From Maea johnstoni (Eukaryota; Annelida; Polychaeta; Spionida; Magelonidae): a stretch of 64,000 nt of DNA. A model generated the notes under the pieces. That model was given only the letters and a program-made list of their open reading frames with translations. It had not been told where the DNA came from and ran no database searches. The stretch lies in contig OZ012690.1 in NCBI GenBank assembly GCA_963942565.1, forward strand, positions 4,220,006 to 4,284,005, read 5' to 3'. Positions 1-9,983 of the stretch are shown here, one piece after another; position 1 is the stretch's first letter; the number at the start of each line of letters is the position of its first letter. Both the position numbers and the translations under genes were made by a program.

Positions 1-660
1 TTTTAAAACTGTTGCGAAATAAAGATTTAGCGAAAGGTTGAAATCTTAGTAAGTTTTATGCCAGCTTTAGTAGCGGTAGAAGTTGCCAGAGTAGTGGACT
101 CAATGTTCACGGTATAAAATGAATTACTCACCTTACCGTGGGTCAATTTTAATGCGGTTTAAATTGTTAAAACCGCCACAATTCATTCTACTTGCTGCTA
201 ATTAATTAATTTTAAAAGAAGGATTTGGCGATAGGTTGAAATATTACTAAATTTTCATGCCATCTGTAGTAGTGGGAAAAGTTGCCTGGGTGTTGGACTC
301 AATGTTTACTGCAAAAATCTATGCTATCATTTGGTCAGTATGAAATGAAATCATCAGAAGCTTCGCCTTTCCAGGGGTCAATTTTAATGCAGTTTGGATT
401 GTTAGAACCGCCACAACTCCGTCTACAAGCTTCAACATTTGTTTTCAAATCTGTAGCGAAAGGAAGATTCTGGGAAGGGTTGAAATCTTAGTAATTTTTT
501 GACATCTTTAGTAGCGGGAAAAGTTGCAACAGTCATGGATTCAATGTTAACGGCAAAAATAAATTACTCGCCAGATTTCAAATTTCTAAACCTCGCAATT
601 CGTTCTACTAGCCTCTTACTACTCTCTTAAACCTATTACAAAATGATGATTTTGCGACAG
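1..660. repeat. degenerate ~190-240 bp tandem repeat, left block
   Basis: About three diverged head-to-tail copies share a cue like GCGAAAGGTTGAAATCTTAG (near 15, 215, 455 and partly 645) followed by a phrase like GGACTCAATGTTCACGGTA. Spacing is about 200, 237 and 190 bp. No coding sense seen. It could be old satellite or the inside of a larger element. Confidence 0.6.
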
Positions 661-1665
661 TTTGAAATTTGAGTTCGGTGGGAGGGGGCGTCCTGCATCC
701 ATATAATAAATCGTATTGGCGGGAAATTTTGCAGCGCCCTCTATTGATTATAACCGTAACTAAAAGACGTCGAGTGGCGACATTCCTCTTCTTCACATCT
801 TTGGTCTAATACTAGCTGATTGATTCGTTCGCCGTTGATAGAAACATGGGGAGGTTGCTATCTTCTGTATCCTGTCTTTCCTCTTTCTGATGCGATTTCT
901 GCATCCTGTATTTTTCTCTTTTGCCCTTTCTCATGTATCTGCGCATCCAGTTTTACCTTTTACTTTTCTTCATTTTCTATTCCTACTTATTTCTGTTTCA
1001 TTCTTCAATGCGCTCTCTTATTATATTTGTTTTTTTCTTTGTGCATCATTTAAAAAAAAACTTTCAACGTGTGCCTCTGACTCCTATATTGTACATTTTA
1101 TACCTGCACCCTGCATTCTTTCTTTGTTTGTGCATTCTATATTCTCATGCATTTATTCTCTATTCTTTTTGTTTTCTGTGCATCCTTTCTGTTTATTCCT
1201 TATTGCATTTTCTTTAATTTACAGATTTTCATTCTTTCTTTTTTGTGCATCTTCAAATCATCTTTTTAAAATTCTCTGTACATATTCATTGTCTTTCTTG
1301 GTCTTTTTTTTTTTTTTGCACTATATATCTTCAATATCTCCAGTATTGTATTCATTTTCAGTGTCCCAGGGTATACTTCAATAACAAATAAAAATTATTC
1401 ACATGTTTTTGATTTAAAAGGTCAAGGGGGTATTTCTACTTGGTTTTAAGAGAATATTTTAGTTGATACAGATTTCTCTTTTTCCCTGATTTCCCCTTCT
1501 CAGCACGATTTGATTTATAGTTTTATTGCTTAATTTTCTTATTTATATCAGTTTTGTCTGTTTTCTTCCTTTTTTTTGCATTCTCACATGAATTAAACTA
1601 ATATGTCGTAAATGTTGACTCTCTTATTCCACTAATTATCACTTATTTGAAATTACAATTCAAAT
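660..1665. other. pyrimidine-rich low-complexity tract upstream of a Helitron end
   Basis: From about 860 to 1600 the plus strand is dominated by T and C, with an irregularly recurring TTTCT...GTGCATC word. Two long open frames here are products of base composition. The tract may be the body of the Helitron whose 3' end follows at 1666-1691; its 5' end was not found. Confidence 0.5.
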
Positions 1666-1691
1666 CCGTGCGTAGCACGGCGGGCGGCTAG
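1666..1691 (+). mobile_element. Helitron 3' terminus
   Basis: A perfect 6-bp stem (CCGTGC/GCACGG, 3-nt loop) at 1666-1680 is followed after a GC-rich spacer by CTAG and a T at 1692. Helitrons typically end in a short hairpin, then CTRR, and insert next to a T. No replicase or helicase ORF is visible, so this is a non-autonomous copy or a remnant. Confidence 0.6.
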
Positions 1692-2037
1692 TATAGTCAA
1701 AACGTACTATACATACTGAGGCAGGTTTTTTGGTGTTGGCGTCTGTCTGTTCGTCTCTCGTCGGGCTCGCTCGCTCGATTACCTCGCGAAAAATGAGCAT
1801 AACTTTTTGCTTTAAGAGCTTATTTTGCCGCCAGATCGTTTCATGTTTTAAATATTTCTTAATATAATAATAAATTTGGATTATTTCCTTTAAATTGTAT
1901 TGACATAACGTTTTGGTCGCCGACTATCGTGCAACACGCGCGGAACTATGCAACAACTGAAACATACATGCTCACGTGCGACAAATGCTGACGTCATGAA
2001 ATGACATCATGTTACGACGGAATTCCGCGGATTCCAA
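1692..2037. other. unclassified, possible second Helitron-like 5' part
   Basis: Just after the Helitron end, a GTCTGTCTGTTCGTC run near 1740 and a CG-rich stretch recall the 5' portions of some Helitrons. No clear TC start could be fixed. Otherwise AT-rich and non-coding. Confidence 0.25.
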
Positions 2038-2230
2038 AGTCGTAACTTCGATGTTCACGGTAAAAATGGCCTTACTCATCTTTCCGTGAATCGATTTCAA
2101 TGCAGTTTAAATCGCCATAACTGCAACAAATAATTCTACATGTCTCTTAATTCTAGTCGAAATCTGTTGTGAAATGACGATTTTGCAACAGGTTGAAGTC
2201 GTAGTAATTTTTATGACATATTTTTGCTCA
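2038..2230 (+). repeat. further copy of the 1-660 degenerate repeat
   Basis: It carries the same order of cues as the copies at 1-660 (GATGTTCACGGTAAAAATGG, then GATTTTGCAACAGGTTGAAG). About 1.4 kb of Helitron-associated sequence separates it from the left block, which suggests insertion into an older repeat cluster. Confidence 0.55.
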
Positions 2231-2437
2231 ATCGATCGCTACGCATACTATGTGTGTGGTTATTGCACAAATTTGAAGCTCATGTTAAGGGGCTTCCAAT
2301 ATGTTTCAGCGAAGTTCAAGTAAAGAAATGATAACAATAACAAACACTTTGTGACTGCATTTGAAAGGGAATGCAGAAATATCATCGAGCTGCGCGAGCA
2401 TTTAAAGCTTCGCTTTCTCGTCATATTATTTATGTGG

Positions 2438-2873
2438 TATAGTCTGTCTGACTCGAGTTTGGCAATCACTTTTCCCACTTTTTTGGGACAAAACGTTCAA
2501 GTTTGCCATCCAAACTTGGCAAACCTCTTTGGAGCACTACTACGTGTATGTACAAACATACTTTTTGTCTCAGCTCCGCAAAATGTTGATTTTGCTCATT
2601 AGTTCCAATTGTAAAATGTGCACATTGCCGACACTACGTCCTCGCGTTGCGAACAATACAAACACGCGAGATCGTATTGTTGGCCACGGACACATTTTAC
2701 AATGGGACCTAATGAGCAAAATCAACATTTTGCGGAGTTGAGACAAAAAATATGTTTATAAATACACGTAGTAGTGCTCCTAACATGTTTGCCAAGTTTG
2801 GATGGAAAACTCCAACGTTTTGTCACAAAAAAGTGGGAAAAGTGATTGCCAAACTCGAGTCAGACAGACCATA
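2438..2873. mobile_element. foldback element with 183-bp inverted arms
   Basis: Left arm 2438-2620 and right arm 2691-2873 are near-perfect reverse complements around a ~70-nt loop. Arm ends read GTCTGTCTGACTCGAG on each strand. No ORF that looks real. No target duplication could be fixed. Probably a foldback or long-TIR MITE. Confidence 0.75.
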
Positions 2874-3013
2874 TCAATTGGTAGTAAGTTTGATTTGGAG
2901 GTAGGCTGATACAAAGTTAAGTGAGTAGGTAGGTAAGAGTGCAGCATAGATAGGTTATTTTGGATTGAAGGAGTTGGGTAGGTAAGTTCAGCGGGTAGAT
3001 CAAAGTTGGATTC

Positions 3014-3055
3014 CTATGTATGTATGTATGTCCGTATGTATGTATGTATGTATGT
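3014..3055 (+). repeat. (TATG)n microsatellite
   Basis: About ten TATG units, interrupted once by TCCG. A looser GTAG-rich stretch lies just upstream (about 2920-3000). Confidence 0.9.
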
Positions 3056-3261
3056 AAACTAGCTGCAACTCGTGCACAGCACTGGCGTATACACAGCATC
3101 TTAGTTTTATGAGATAAGAACAACTAACATTAGCTGTCAAGCAAAGAGCTGTTTATGCTCTTTCTAACGATGTCATGATTTCGGGACCCACAATAACAAT
3201 TTTAATATATTTTGGAAGAATATATCACAGCCTTTCTAAATATATACAAATTGTTGTCTTA

Positions 3262-3372
3262 GGCCCAGTAATAAGTGAGAATTCATCAAAATGATAACTG
3301 ACACATTTTGCCGAGAATCTCGGAAAATGAAAATGTCTGGTCAAGGCATTTTCATTCGGTGATTACTGGGCC
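3262..3372. mobile_element. 111-bp TA-flanked MITE
   Basis: Inverted ends GGCCCAGTAAT and ATTACTGGGCC are each flanked by TA, the target used by Tc1/mariner-type elements. It sits in an older ~190-bp repeat whose parts recur on both sides (3200-3260 and 3376-3450). A decayed relative of the same end is at about 3447. Confidence 0.65.
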
Positions 3373-4291
3373 TACAATCACGATTTTAATATATTTAAAA
3401 AACAAACATTATGGACTTCCTATATAAGAAGAAGTTGTTGTCTTAAGCCCAGTAAGCCGAGTTCTCGGCAAATCGGCAAATCATTTCTTACAATTTTAAA
3501 CAATTTGGTTTCATTGATTATTATTTTTCTAAAGGAACTAATAAAAGAAAATATCATAAATGTTGTGCGAACTTTCAAAATACTTCAAAGGAAGTTAAAA
3601 ATATCAAAAGAAATTATGGACAAAGAAAAAGTACTGTGCAGGGATCCAACCCGCATTGTATCCCACCCTGTCGTATATACCATGGGCACGTGACTTGATG
3701 GAAAGGAACATTTACAGCCGTTCTAACCAAGTTACCATGCAATGGGAAACTTATGAAGGTTCAGACAACCATGCCGAACAATTATGCAAAGCATCTGTGC
3801 CAATCAGATCAGACAAATGCAGATTATATGATGGTTTGTGGATGAGCTGGTAGCCATTGTATATCTTAGCAATACTAACCTCCTCACTCAAACGATAGGA
3901 GCGTCACACATGCACATGGTTCCAACAATAGTAAATTATCTTGTTCTATGACGTTCGATTGTTGCACCATCCAAAATGTTGCAACAATCTGCTGATGCTG
4001 AGTTTAGTTGAGATCTTCATCTAAAGCAATAAACTTGACCAAAACATGTTTTTAAGTTATTTCTACTCCATACCTAGCTATCGCAAAACGAATCGACATG
4101 CAAAGCCACAGCATCAGGCTTGCAGCCGTTTCAAAGGAGATAGGAACGCAGCATTTCCAATTCGGTATTAACATATAGATAGGGACAAAAGTGGTAAGGT
4201 ATGCCAATACGTATTGGTAAGGTTTGTAAGATTTTGGAGGTACATTAAGGAAGGTTGATTTGGAGGTAGGCTAATAAAAAGCTAGTTAATG
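3373..4291. other. unclassified flank up to the gap
   Basis: AT-rich sequence with several short open frames and no recognised domain. About 20 bp at 4256-4275 repeat the phrase at 2891-2910, suggesting a decayed duplication of flank material. No gene supported. Confidence 0.5.
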
Positions 4292-4491
4292 NNNNNNNNN
4301 NNNNNNNNNNNNNNNNNNNNNNNNNNNNNNNNNNNNNNNNNNNNNNNNNNNNNNNNNNNNNNNNNNNNNNNNNNNNNNNNNNNNNNNNNNNNNNNNNNNN
4401 NNNNNNNNNNNNNNNNNNNNNNNNNNNNNNNNNNNNNNNNNNNNNNNNNNNNNNNNNNNNNNNNNNNNNNNNNNNNNNNNNNNNNNNNNNN
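4292..4491. other. assembly gap (200 N)
   Basis: Exactly 200 N. The first base after the gap is the unit-start word of the array, so the true left edge of the array and possibly further units are hidden here. Confidence 1.
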
Positions 4492-4881
4492 CATGTGTCT
4501 ATTCATCTAAGATAGAATGAGTTGAGGTTAAGGGTAAGGATAACAAAAACATGTGCTTCCATAAAATATGCGTCATCTTTAATTTTCAAAAAATTTCCAG
4601 GATTAACTAAGCTTGCGACATCTGAAACTAAAACACAACAAATGGTTTTAACAGGATTTTAAAGTTCTTTGAATAGGGAACATTTTTTTTCTTAGCTTAG
4701 TTTTTTCAAGTCCTACGATATGACCTTCTAAATATATACACAAACCACAAAGGTCCAGTATTCAAACCTACAGTACTTTGGTTTATTTCATCTTGCATAA
4801 TGGGTCAAACTCTGCGCTGGACAGGTTAAACCGGAGGTAAGTCAACTTTGATTGTGCTTTTTGTACCCTGCCATACTTTTC

Positions 4882-5087
4882 TTTACCCTTTACCTAGTTT
4901 GGCCAATACAAAAATGATGCAAGAAACCTAGTAAATGACTGACACCATGGCCACTTGGGTACTCGTGGGAGAGTACTCGGTGAGAGTTTTCCAATGAATA
5001 CCAACATGTCTGGGATTGGATGGTTTTTCAATAATCTTTGCATCCTTGTGCTTTGGACGAAAGTAGCCTCAGCATTGGAAGGGTTAA
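4882..5087 (-). mobile_element. piggyBac-type MITE PB1, slot a, U1
   Basis: Reverse-oriented ~205-bp copy. Right edge AAGGGTTAA is the CCCTT terminus with its TTAA target; the left edge has decayed to TTTACCCTTT. PB1 ends (TTAACCCTT...AAGGGTTAA) match the piggyBac rule of TTAA target duplication and CCC/GGG termini. No transposase. Confidence 0.75.
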
Positions 5088-6278
5088 GTCACAAATCATT
5101 TGGTAAAGTAGTTTGGATCTTGTTATGGGCAAACGGTTGGAAAAGATCAGAATTTCATTTCTTTATGCCAGGTTGGGGTTGCAAGCAGGGTCTTCGCCAG
5201 GATTTAGAAACCGAGTCGACAGGACTAGAGGTTACATATTTTTTCAAATTGCCACCACTTTGATTGTGGTATTTCATACACAAAATTTACCTTTATTTCA
5301 GTAAGGCAGATTTTACTTCCTCCTCATTAATCCCTTGGGAATTTGAGGAGTAATGGAGTTGCTATACAATCTATTGTAATAATAGCAACATCTGTGGCAT
5401 TAATCATTGAATTATCTATCAATCAGAGATTCTTTTTATGAAAACACTTCTCATTAAAAGAACATATGTGATAAGTGGATCACTGTAGTTCGACAGATCG
5501 ATAAGATCATTGACGTTTTATTTTTCAATTCCGATTATTTCGATTTTGAAGAACTGCACTAATAGAATATTTTCACATGTTCCACACTATTTCTGTGGCT
5601 AGGATCCTAAGATTTTAACTATGCAAAGACAATGAAGGTTTTCTCAAAACTTTTTGATTGAATACTTAAGCTTCACTTCAAAATTCTTATTCGCGTTGGC
5701 TTAAAATGGCAAAAAATGGTGTAAAAGGCTGAAAAAATGTGTTTAGATTAATTGACATAACAATTGGCATAATATTTTTTCCGATTAATTGGAGAAATTA
5801 TTTCGATTGATCGATACTTGTCATATCAATGATGGTCCTACAAGAAGAACCAATGATTATCCTTGAATTATTTTGCACATCTCAGCTTTATTTCGCAGCT
5901 ATTTTCATATGCATTCCAGCATTTAGATGACACTTTTCAAAGGTAACTCTGAACATGAATGGCTTAATGAATATTTCAACTATCAGGCAACTTCAGCGCT
6001 CAGGGCAGAAAACAGTTAACATTCTTTATTTGCACTGAAAAGTTCAATACATCTAAAAGTCATCAAAAAAAATTCAAATCAGAAAAAACAATTGCGAGTA
6101 GTTAAATTATTGGTAACCAAGTTCAATTTGATTTTTCAGTTTCTTTAATTAATCAGTTGAGTGCGAAACAACCATTCCTTCTCAACCTGCTATTCCAATT
6201 CAATAATATGCACTTCACGTCTTTAAAGTAAGTTATATCTTCTTTATCCACTTCCTGCACCCAATGAAATGGGTACCG

Positions 6279-6488
6279 TTAACCCTTACAATGCTGAGGA
6301 TACTTTCGTCCAAAACACAAGGATGCAAAGATTTTTTGAAAACCATCGAAACCCTGTCATGTTGGTATTCATTGGAAAGCTCTTGCTGAGTACTCTCAAA
6401 TGAGTACCCATTTGCCAGTGGTTCGGTCATTTTTCAGTATTTTTGCATCATTTTGTATTGGCCAAATTAGCCACCAGCAGCATGAGGG
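6279..6488 (+). mobile_element. PB1 MITE, slot b, U1
   Basis: Starts with intact TTAACCCTTACAATGCTG. The right end reads CAGCAGCATGAGGG and its TTAA is no longer recognisable. Confidence 0.75.
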
Positions 6489-6686
6489 AAGTCAAGTTGA
6501 CCCGCTTGAAAAAAAAGGAGAAATATCATGGATACTTGTCAGTCAAAGCACAAATACCTCACCAGTTATTTCACACTGAAGATAAGTAAAATAAAATGGT
6601 TTCTAACCTCCACAATGAAATTAACACAGGAACATAGTCCTCCACAAGTTACTAGCCCTTGAACAACACTGCCTTTTACTTAGGGC

Positions 6687-7028
6687 TCAACCATGGTAAT
6701 GCTGAGGCTACTTTCGTCCAAAGGACAAGGACGCAACGATTTTTGAAAAATGTCCAAACTCTGTCATGTTGGTATTCATTGGATAGCTCTCGATGAGTGC
6801 TGTCAGATGAGTACCCATTTGCCAGGGTTTCAGTCATGTGTCAGGTTTTTTTGCATCCTTTTGTATTGGACAATTTAGCCAACGTCCAAACCCTGTCATG
6901 TTGGTATTCATTGGATAGCTCTCGATGAGTGCTGTCAGATGAGTACCCATTTGACAGGGATTCAGGTATTTTTTCAGGGTTTTTTCCACCATGTTCTTGT
7001 TGGGTAAATTAGCCACCAGCAGGGCTAA
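6687..7028 (+). mobile_element. PB1 MITE with internal duplication, slot c, U1
   Basis: Left end decayed to TCAACC. The central ~140 bp, from GTCCAAACCCTGTCATG to the right end, occur twice head to tail (second copy from 6882), so the element is ~340 bp instead of ~210. Confidence 0.7.
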
Positions 7029-7091
7029 GTGTTTTTCACGAAGTTTGACGTATCCCATTCATGCAATGAGTACATTGAAGATCATAGAAAA

Positions 7092-7106
7092 ATGCACAGT
7101 GCACAT
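7092..7106 (+). mobile_element. hAT excision footprint, U1
   Basis: ATGCACA-G-TGCACAT stands where units U3-U8 hold an hAT-type MITE between 8-bp duplications ATGCACAT. Each duplication has lost the base next to the element and one G lies between them, which is the usual scar of hAT excision. Confidence 0.75.
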
Positions 7107-7375
7107 GCATCAACTCATGACAGGAAACGTAAGAGCAACAATGAAGACAGGAATATAAAAATATTTCAGTTCAGTGTTTGTTTGGTTTGATTTTTACATT
7201 CATATTCACTTCGGAACTGTATAAATCCTCAAGATCTCCATGGTAACCAGAGCATGAAAAGTTCAGCCCATTCATACCTACATGTACAGAGTGTAAAGAA
7301 ATCTATTTCAATATTTTGACATGTTTTGGATGATATTTGTAGGAGAAATGCTAACCAGAACATAATCAACAACTC

Positions 7376-7668
7376 AGGATGTATACGCAGCTCTGACACC
7401 GAGTGACTCCCGACGTGACTGGGCTTCCTAGTTTTCTGCCGCCACTTGCTGCCGCTAAACACGCAGAGGATTATAACATCTTAAGTTAAAATACGTGACT
7501 CCGTTCATCCAATGTCAGTGTTTTGATAAAAGAAGGGGTGTTTATTTAGTGGAAAAAATCAGCGTTTTATTAAAATAAGGGTGCTTTTTGGCCAGAAATC
7601 AGTGCTTTAGAGGTATTTCTTAATTTTGATAACGAGCGTATGCGCCCCCCTAAATACCCAAGTGCCCC
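7376..7668 (+). mobile_element. G-rich-end transposon, right part only, U1
   Basis: Matches the right ~300 bp of the complete element at 13224-13702. Its left side is joined directly to sequence that lies before hAT2 in the long units, marking a ~4.2-kb deletion. Confidence 0.7.
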
Positions 7669-8127
7669 TGGTGGTCAACATCAGAAACGAGTCTGAGATA
7701 AACAAACACGATCACTTCCAGCTGGTATTCATACGCCCAAACAACAAACTTCACTTTGTGGGCAATAAACAAAAGCCCAGTCCCTCCCCATTCCAGAAAT
7801 ACCATATTAGTTGAATGAAGTTGTATATATCTCCATTTATAGGCCTCGATTGGGCCTAGCCCCAGTTTTTATTGGAACTATGCAATGCTACTACTCGAAG
7901 GGATACAGCATTTACTTCACCGAGACCTTATACGTCGCTGATACTTGTGTGTGTGTGGGAATACCTATGTTCACATGAAATTCCTTTCCGGAGTATATTC
8001 TTAAATACTTCGAATAAATCGCACAGGTCATCATATACATGTATCCATGTTTGTCTAGATTTGTCTATTCCCATGATCATCTCAGGATTACATTAGTTTA
8101 TTTGCATTTGCTTAAACATCATTGATA

Positions 8128-8322
8128 TCATATGAAATATCTCTCGGTGAAATAAATTCTTTTCCCTATTTGTCTTTTTTGATAAATTACCTCTTTGGTA
8201 CGCATAATTCCAATATCTACTATTAATTTTCCCTTTTTGTCGGTGCCTGAAATTATTTCCCTTTCAGCAAGTTTAAGATGGCCTCCCACAGTAGAATGGA
8301 GCCAGTTTACAAGGAGGTTCAT
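8128..8322 (-). CDS. minus-strand 64-codon ORF, U1 copy
   Basis: Basic, non-hydrophobic predicted protein (begins MNLLVNWLHSTVGGHLKLAE). Unrecognised. Kept open in all eight units. The U1 copy has K and Y where most units have Q and H near the C-terminus. Codon content looks plausible, but copy-to-copy changes are mostly replacements. Could equally be one exon or chance. Confidence 0.3.
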   Translation of the reverse strand: MNLLVNWLHSTVGGHLKLAEREIISGTDKKGKLIVDIGIMRTKEVIYQKRQIGKRIYFTERYFI

Positions 8323-9136
8323 AGTTCTAATTGCGTTGTTGCAATAGAGAAAACATGGAATATTGTTTGTATTTCGGTTTTATTTATTTCATAAGACAAT
8401 AGGGACATTTTGTAGTCTTTTATTTTCATAGTTTGTAATTTAGATCATCCTGGTCCTCCAACCAAATTAAATTAGTATATTGACCCAGAACGATAGCGAG
8501 TTACACTAACAATTGTGGCTAGCTTATTTTCGACTCTATACGGTCTATAAATCGTAATTCGATTATGATGAAAGACATCCATATTCTGAAAATATCTGGA
8601 AGGTACGATTACTTAGTTAATTAGTTTAGAAATGAAGCTCAAGATGGCATGGCAGTCTACACTCGAATACATACGTGAAACTGACACATTCTTGGTTAAT
8701 ACTAACAACAAAAGCATGACAAATTATCATGATATGAAAAATCATTTTTTTTGAATAATTCAATTTGTTAGCATCTGCATCACGTGTGCAGGAAAATGAA
8801 GTAGGTATATTGATTTACTTGTGTTTTAAGTTTTGTTGTTTCTTATTTTACATCTTAACAGCCATACTGTCTTAAAAATCTAAGTTAATGCAGCCTTATC
8901 TATTTATAGATGCAATCTGGATGCACGGATGATACATCGCACGGTTGAGGAGTTCGCCTTTTTAGGCATGTTATATTTGTAATAACCATTGTGTTTATCA
9001 CCATTAATGATGTCAACAAATTTGTCCTTTGTCAAAATGTCCAGCATTATTTCACATGTAAAATCCCCCCCCCCCATTCACCTTTAGAAGAGGTAAGAAC
9101 ACATATATTGTTCATTATAGCATTATAGATAGAACC

Positions 9137-9338
9137 ATGAATGCCGATCACTGGATACGCAACCAGCAGGTCTCGCATATCAGCCTGGCCACAACTAATG
9201 GCTCAGATGTTGACAAGACACTTCAAGAGGTGCATTCTGCGCATGTTGGCGCACAACTTACTCTGTTATGTAAACAATACTAGCGCCCTTATCGGTCTGT
9301 CTCCTAGTGACGTCACACTGAGACTAGATACAGTGTGA
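9137..9338. promoter_or_regulatory. GC-richer module with TGACGTCA palindrome, U1
   Basis: Locally GC-richer island in AT-rich surroundings. Holds an 8-bp perfect CRE-type palindrome at 9308-9315 and two overlapping short plus-strand ORFs (48 and 65 codons), neither recognised. In opposite orientation it lies just upstream of the minus ORFs, so a promoter role is conceivable. Confidence 0.3.
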
Positions 9339-9780
9339 TTATGTTTCGTCCAGGGCTTTGTAATGGGTCTCATGGCAATTGGCCTACGGCAAAGTAATCC
9401 ATGTGTCTATTCATCTAAGGTAGAATGAGTTGAGGTTAAGGGTAAGGATAACAAAACATGTGCTTCCATAAATATGCGTCATCTTTAATTTTCAAAAAAA
9501 TTCCAGGATTAACTAAGCTTGCGACATCTGAAACTAAACACAACAAATGGTTTAACAGGATTTTAAAGTTCTTTGAATAGGGAACATTTTTTTCTTAGCT
9601 TAGTTTTTCAAGTCCTACGATATGACCTTCTAAATATATACACAAACCACAAAGGTCCAGTATTCAAACCTACAGTACTTTGGTTTATTTCATCTTGCAT
9701 AATGGGTCAACTCTGCGCTGGACAGGTTAACCGGAGGTAAGTCAACTTTGATTGTGCTTTTGTACCCTGCCATACTTTTC

Positions 9781-9983
9781 TTTACCCTTTACCTAGTTTG
9801 GCCAATACAAAATGATGCAAGAAACCTAGTAAATGACTGACACCATGGCACTTGGGTACTCGTGGGAGAGTACTCGGTGAGAGTTTTCCAATGAATACCA
9901 ACATGTCTGGGATTGGATGGTTTTCAATAATCTTTGCATCCTTGTGCTTTGGACGAAAGTAGCCTCAGCATTGGAAGGGTTAA
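9781..9983 (-). mobile_element. PB1 MITE, slot a, U2
   Basis: Same as the U1 slot-a copy but without its extra homopolymer bases. GGGTTAA end intact. Confidence 0.75.

Larger units (their letters stand above)
4492..9399 (+). repeat. array unit U1 (4.9 kb, compact)
   Basis: First visible unit. Order: AT-rich spacer with a reverse piggyBac-type MITE; unclassified AT-rich spacer 5088-6278; two forward piggyBac-type MITEs; an hAT excision scar at 7092-7106; unclassified 7107-7375; right part of a G-rich-end element 7376-7668; unclassified tail; minus ORF; poly-C 9065-9075; TGACGTCA. A solo hAT-like terminus (CAGGGTCTTCGCCAGG) lies near 5187. The whole middle section of the long units is absent. 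Near twin of U2, except that the first ~700 bp carry many single-base homopolymer additions. Confidence 0.95.

Noticed and set aside
890-1384. Long plus-strand ORF (164 codons) rich in F, S, L and C
   Set aside because: It lies in a T/C-rich low-complexity tract and two overlapping frames are open there as well. The protein is explained by base composition.
3014-3055. CRISPR-like direct repeats
   Set aside because: A simple TATG microsatellite without spacers, in an animal genome.
4282-4510. ORFs spanning the N gap
   Set aside because: They consist almost wholly of unknown bases.
4955-5263. 102-codon plus ORF in U1
   Set aside because: It lies over a MITE and is open only because of extra homopolymer bases at a poor contig end. 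U2-U8 do not have it.
6233-6430. Recurrent minus ORF (MTEPLANGYSF...) in units
   Set aside because: It is contained mostly in PB1 slot b; its recurrence is that of the MITE and the array.
6279-7028. SINE or tRNA-derived origin of the recurrent ~210-bp repeat
   Set aside because: No A/B box order and no poly-A or simple tail. Inverted CCCTT ends with TTAA targets fit piggyBac-type MITEs better.
9076-9100. Micro-exon idea: CACCTTTAG, five bases, then GTAAGA after the poly-C tract
   Set aside because: A 5-nt exon is implausible and no partner exons are visible. The splice-like words are probably chance.
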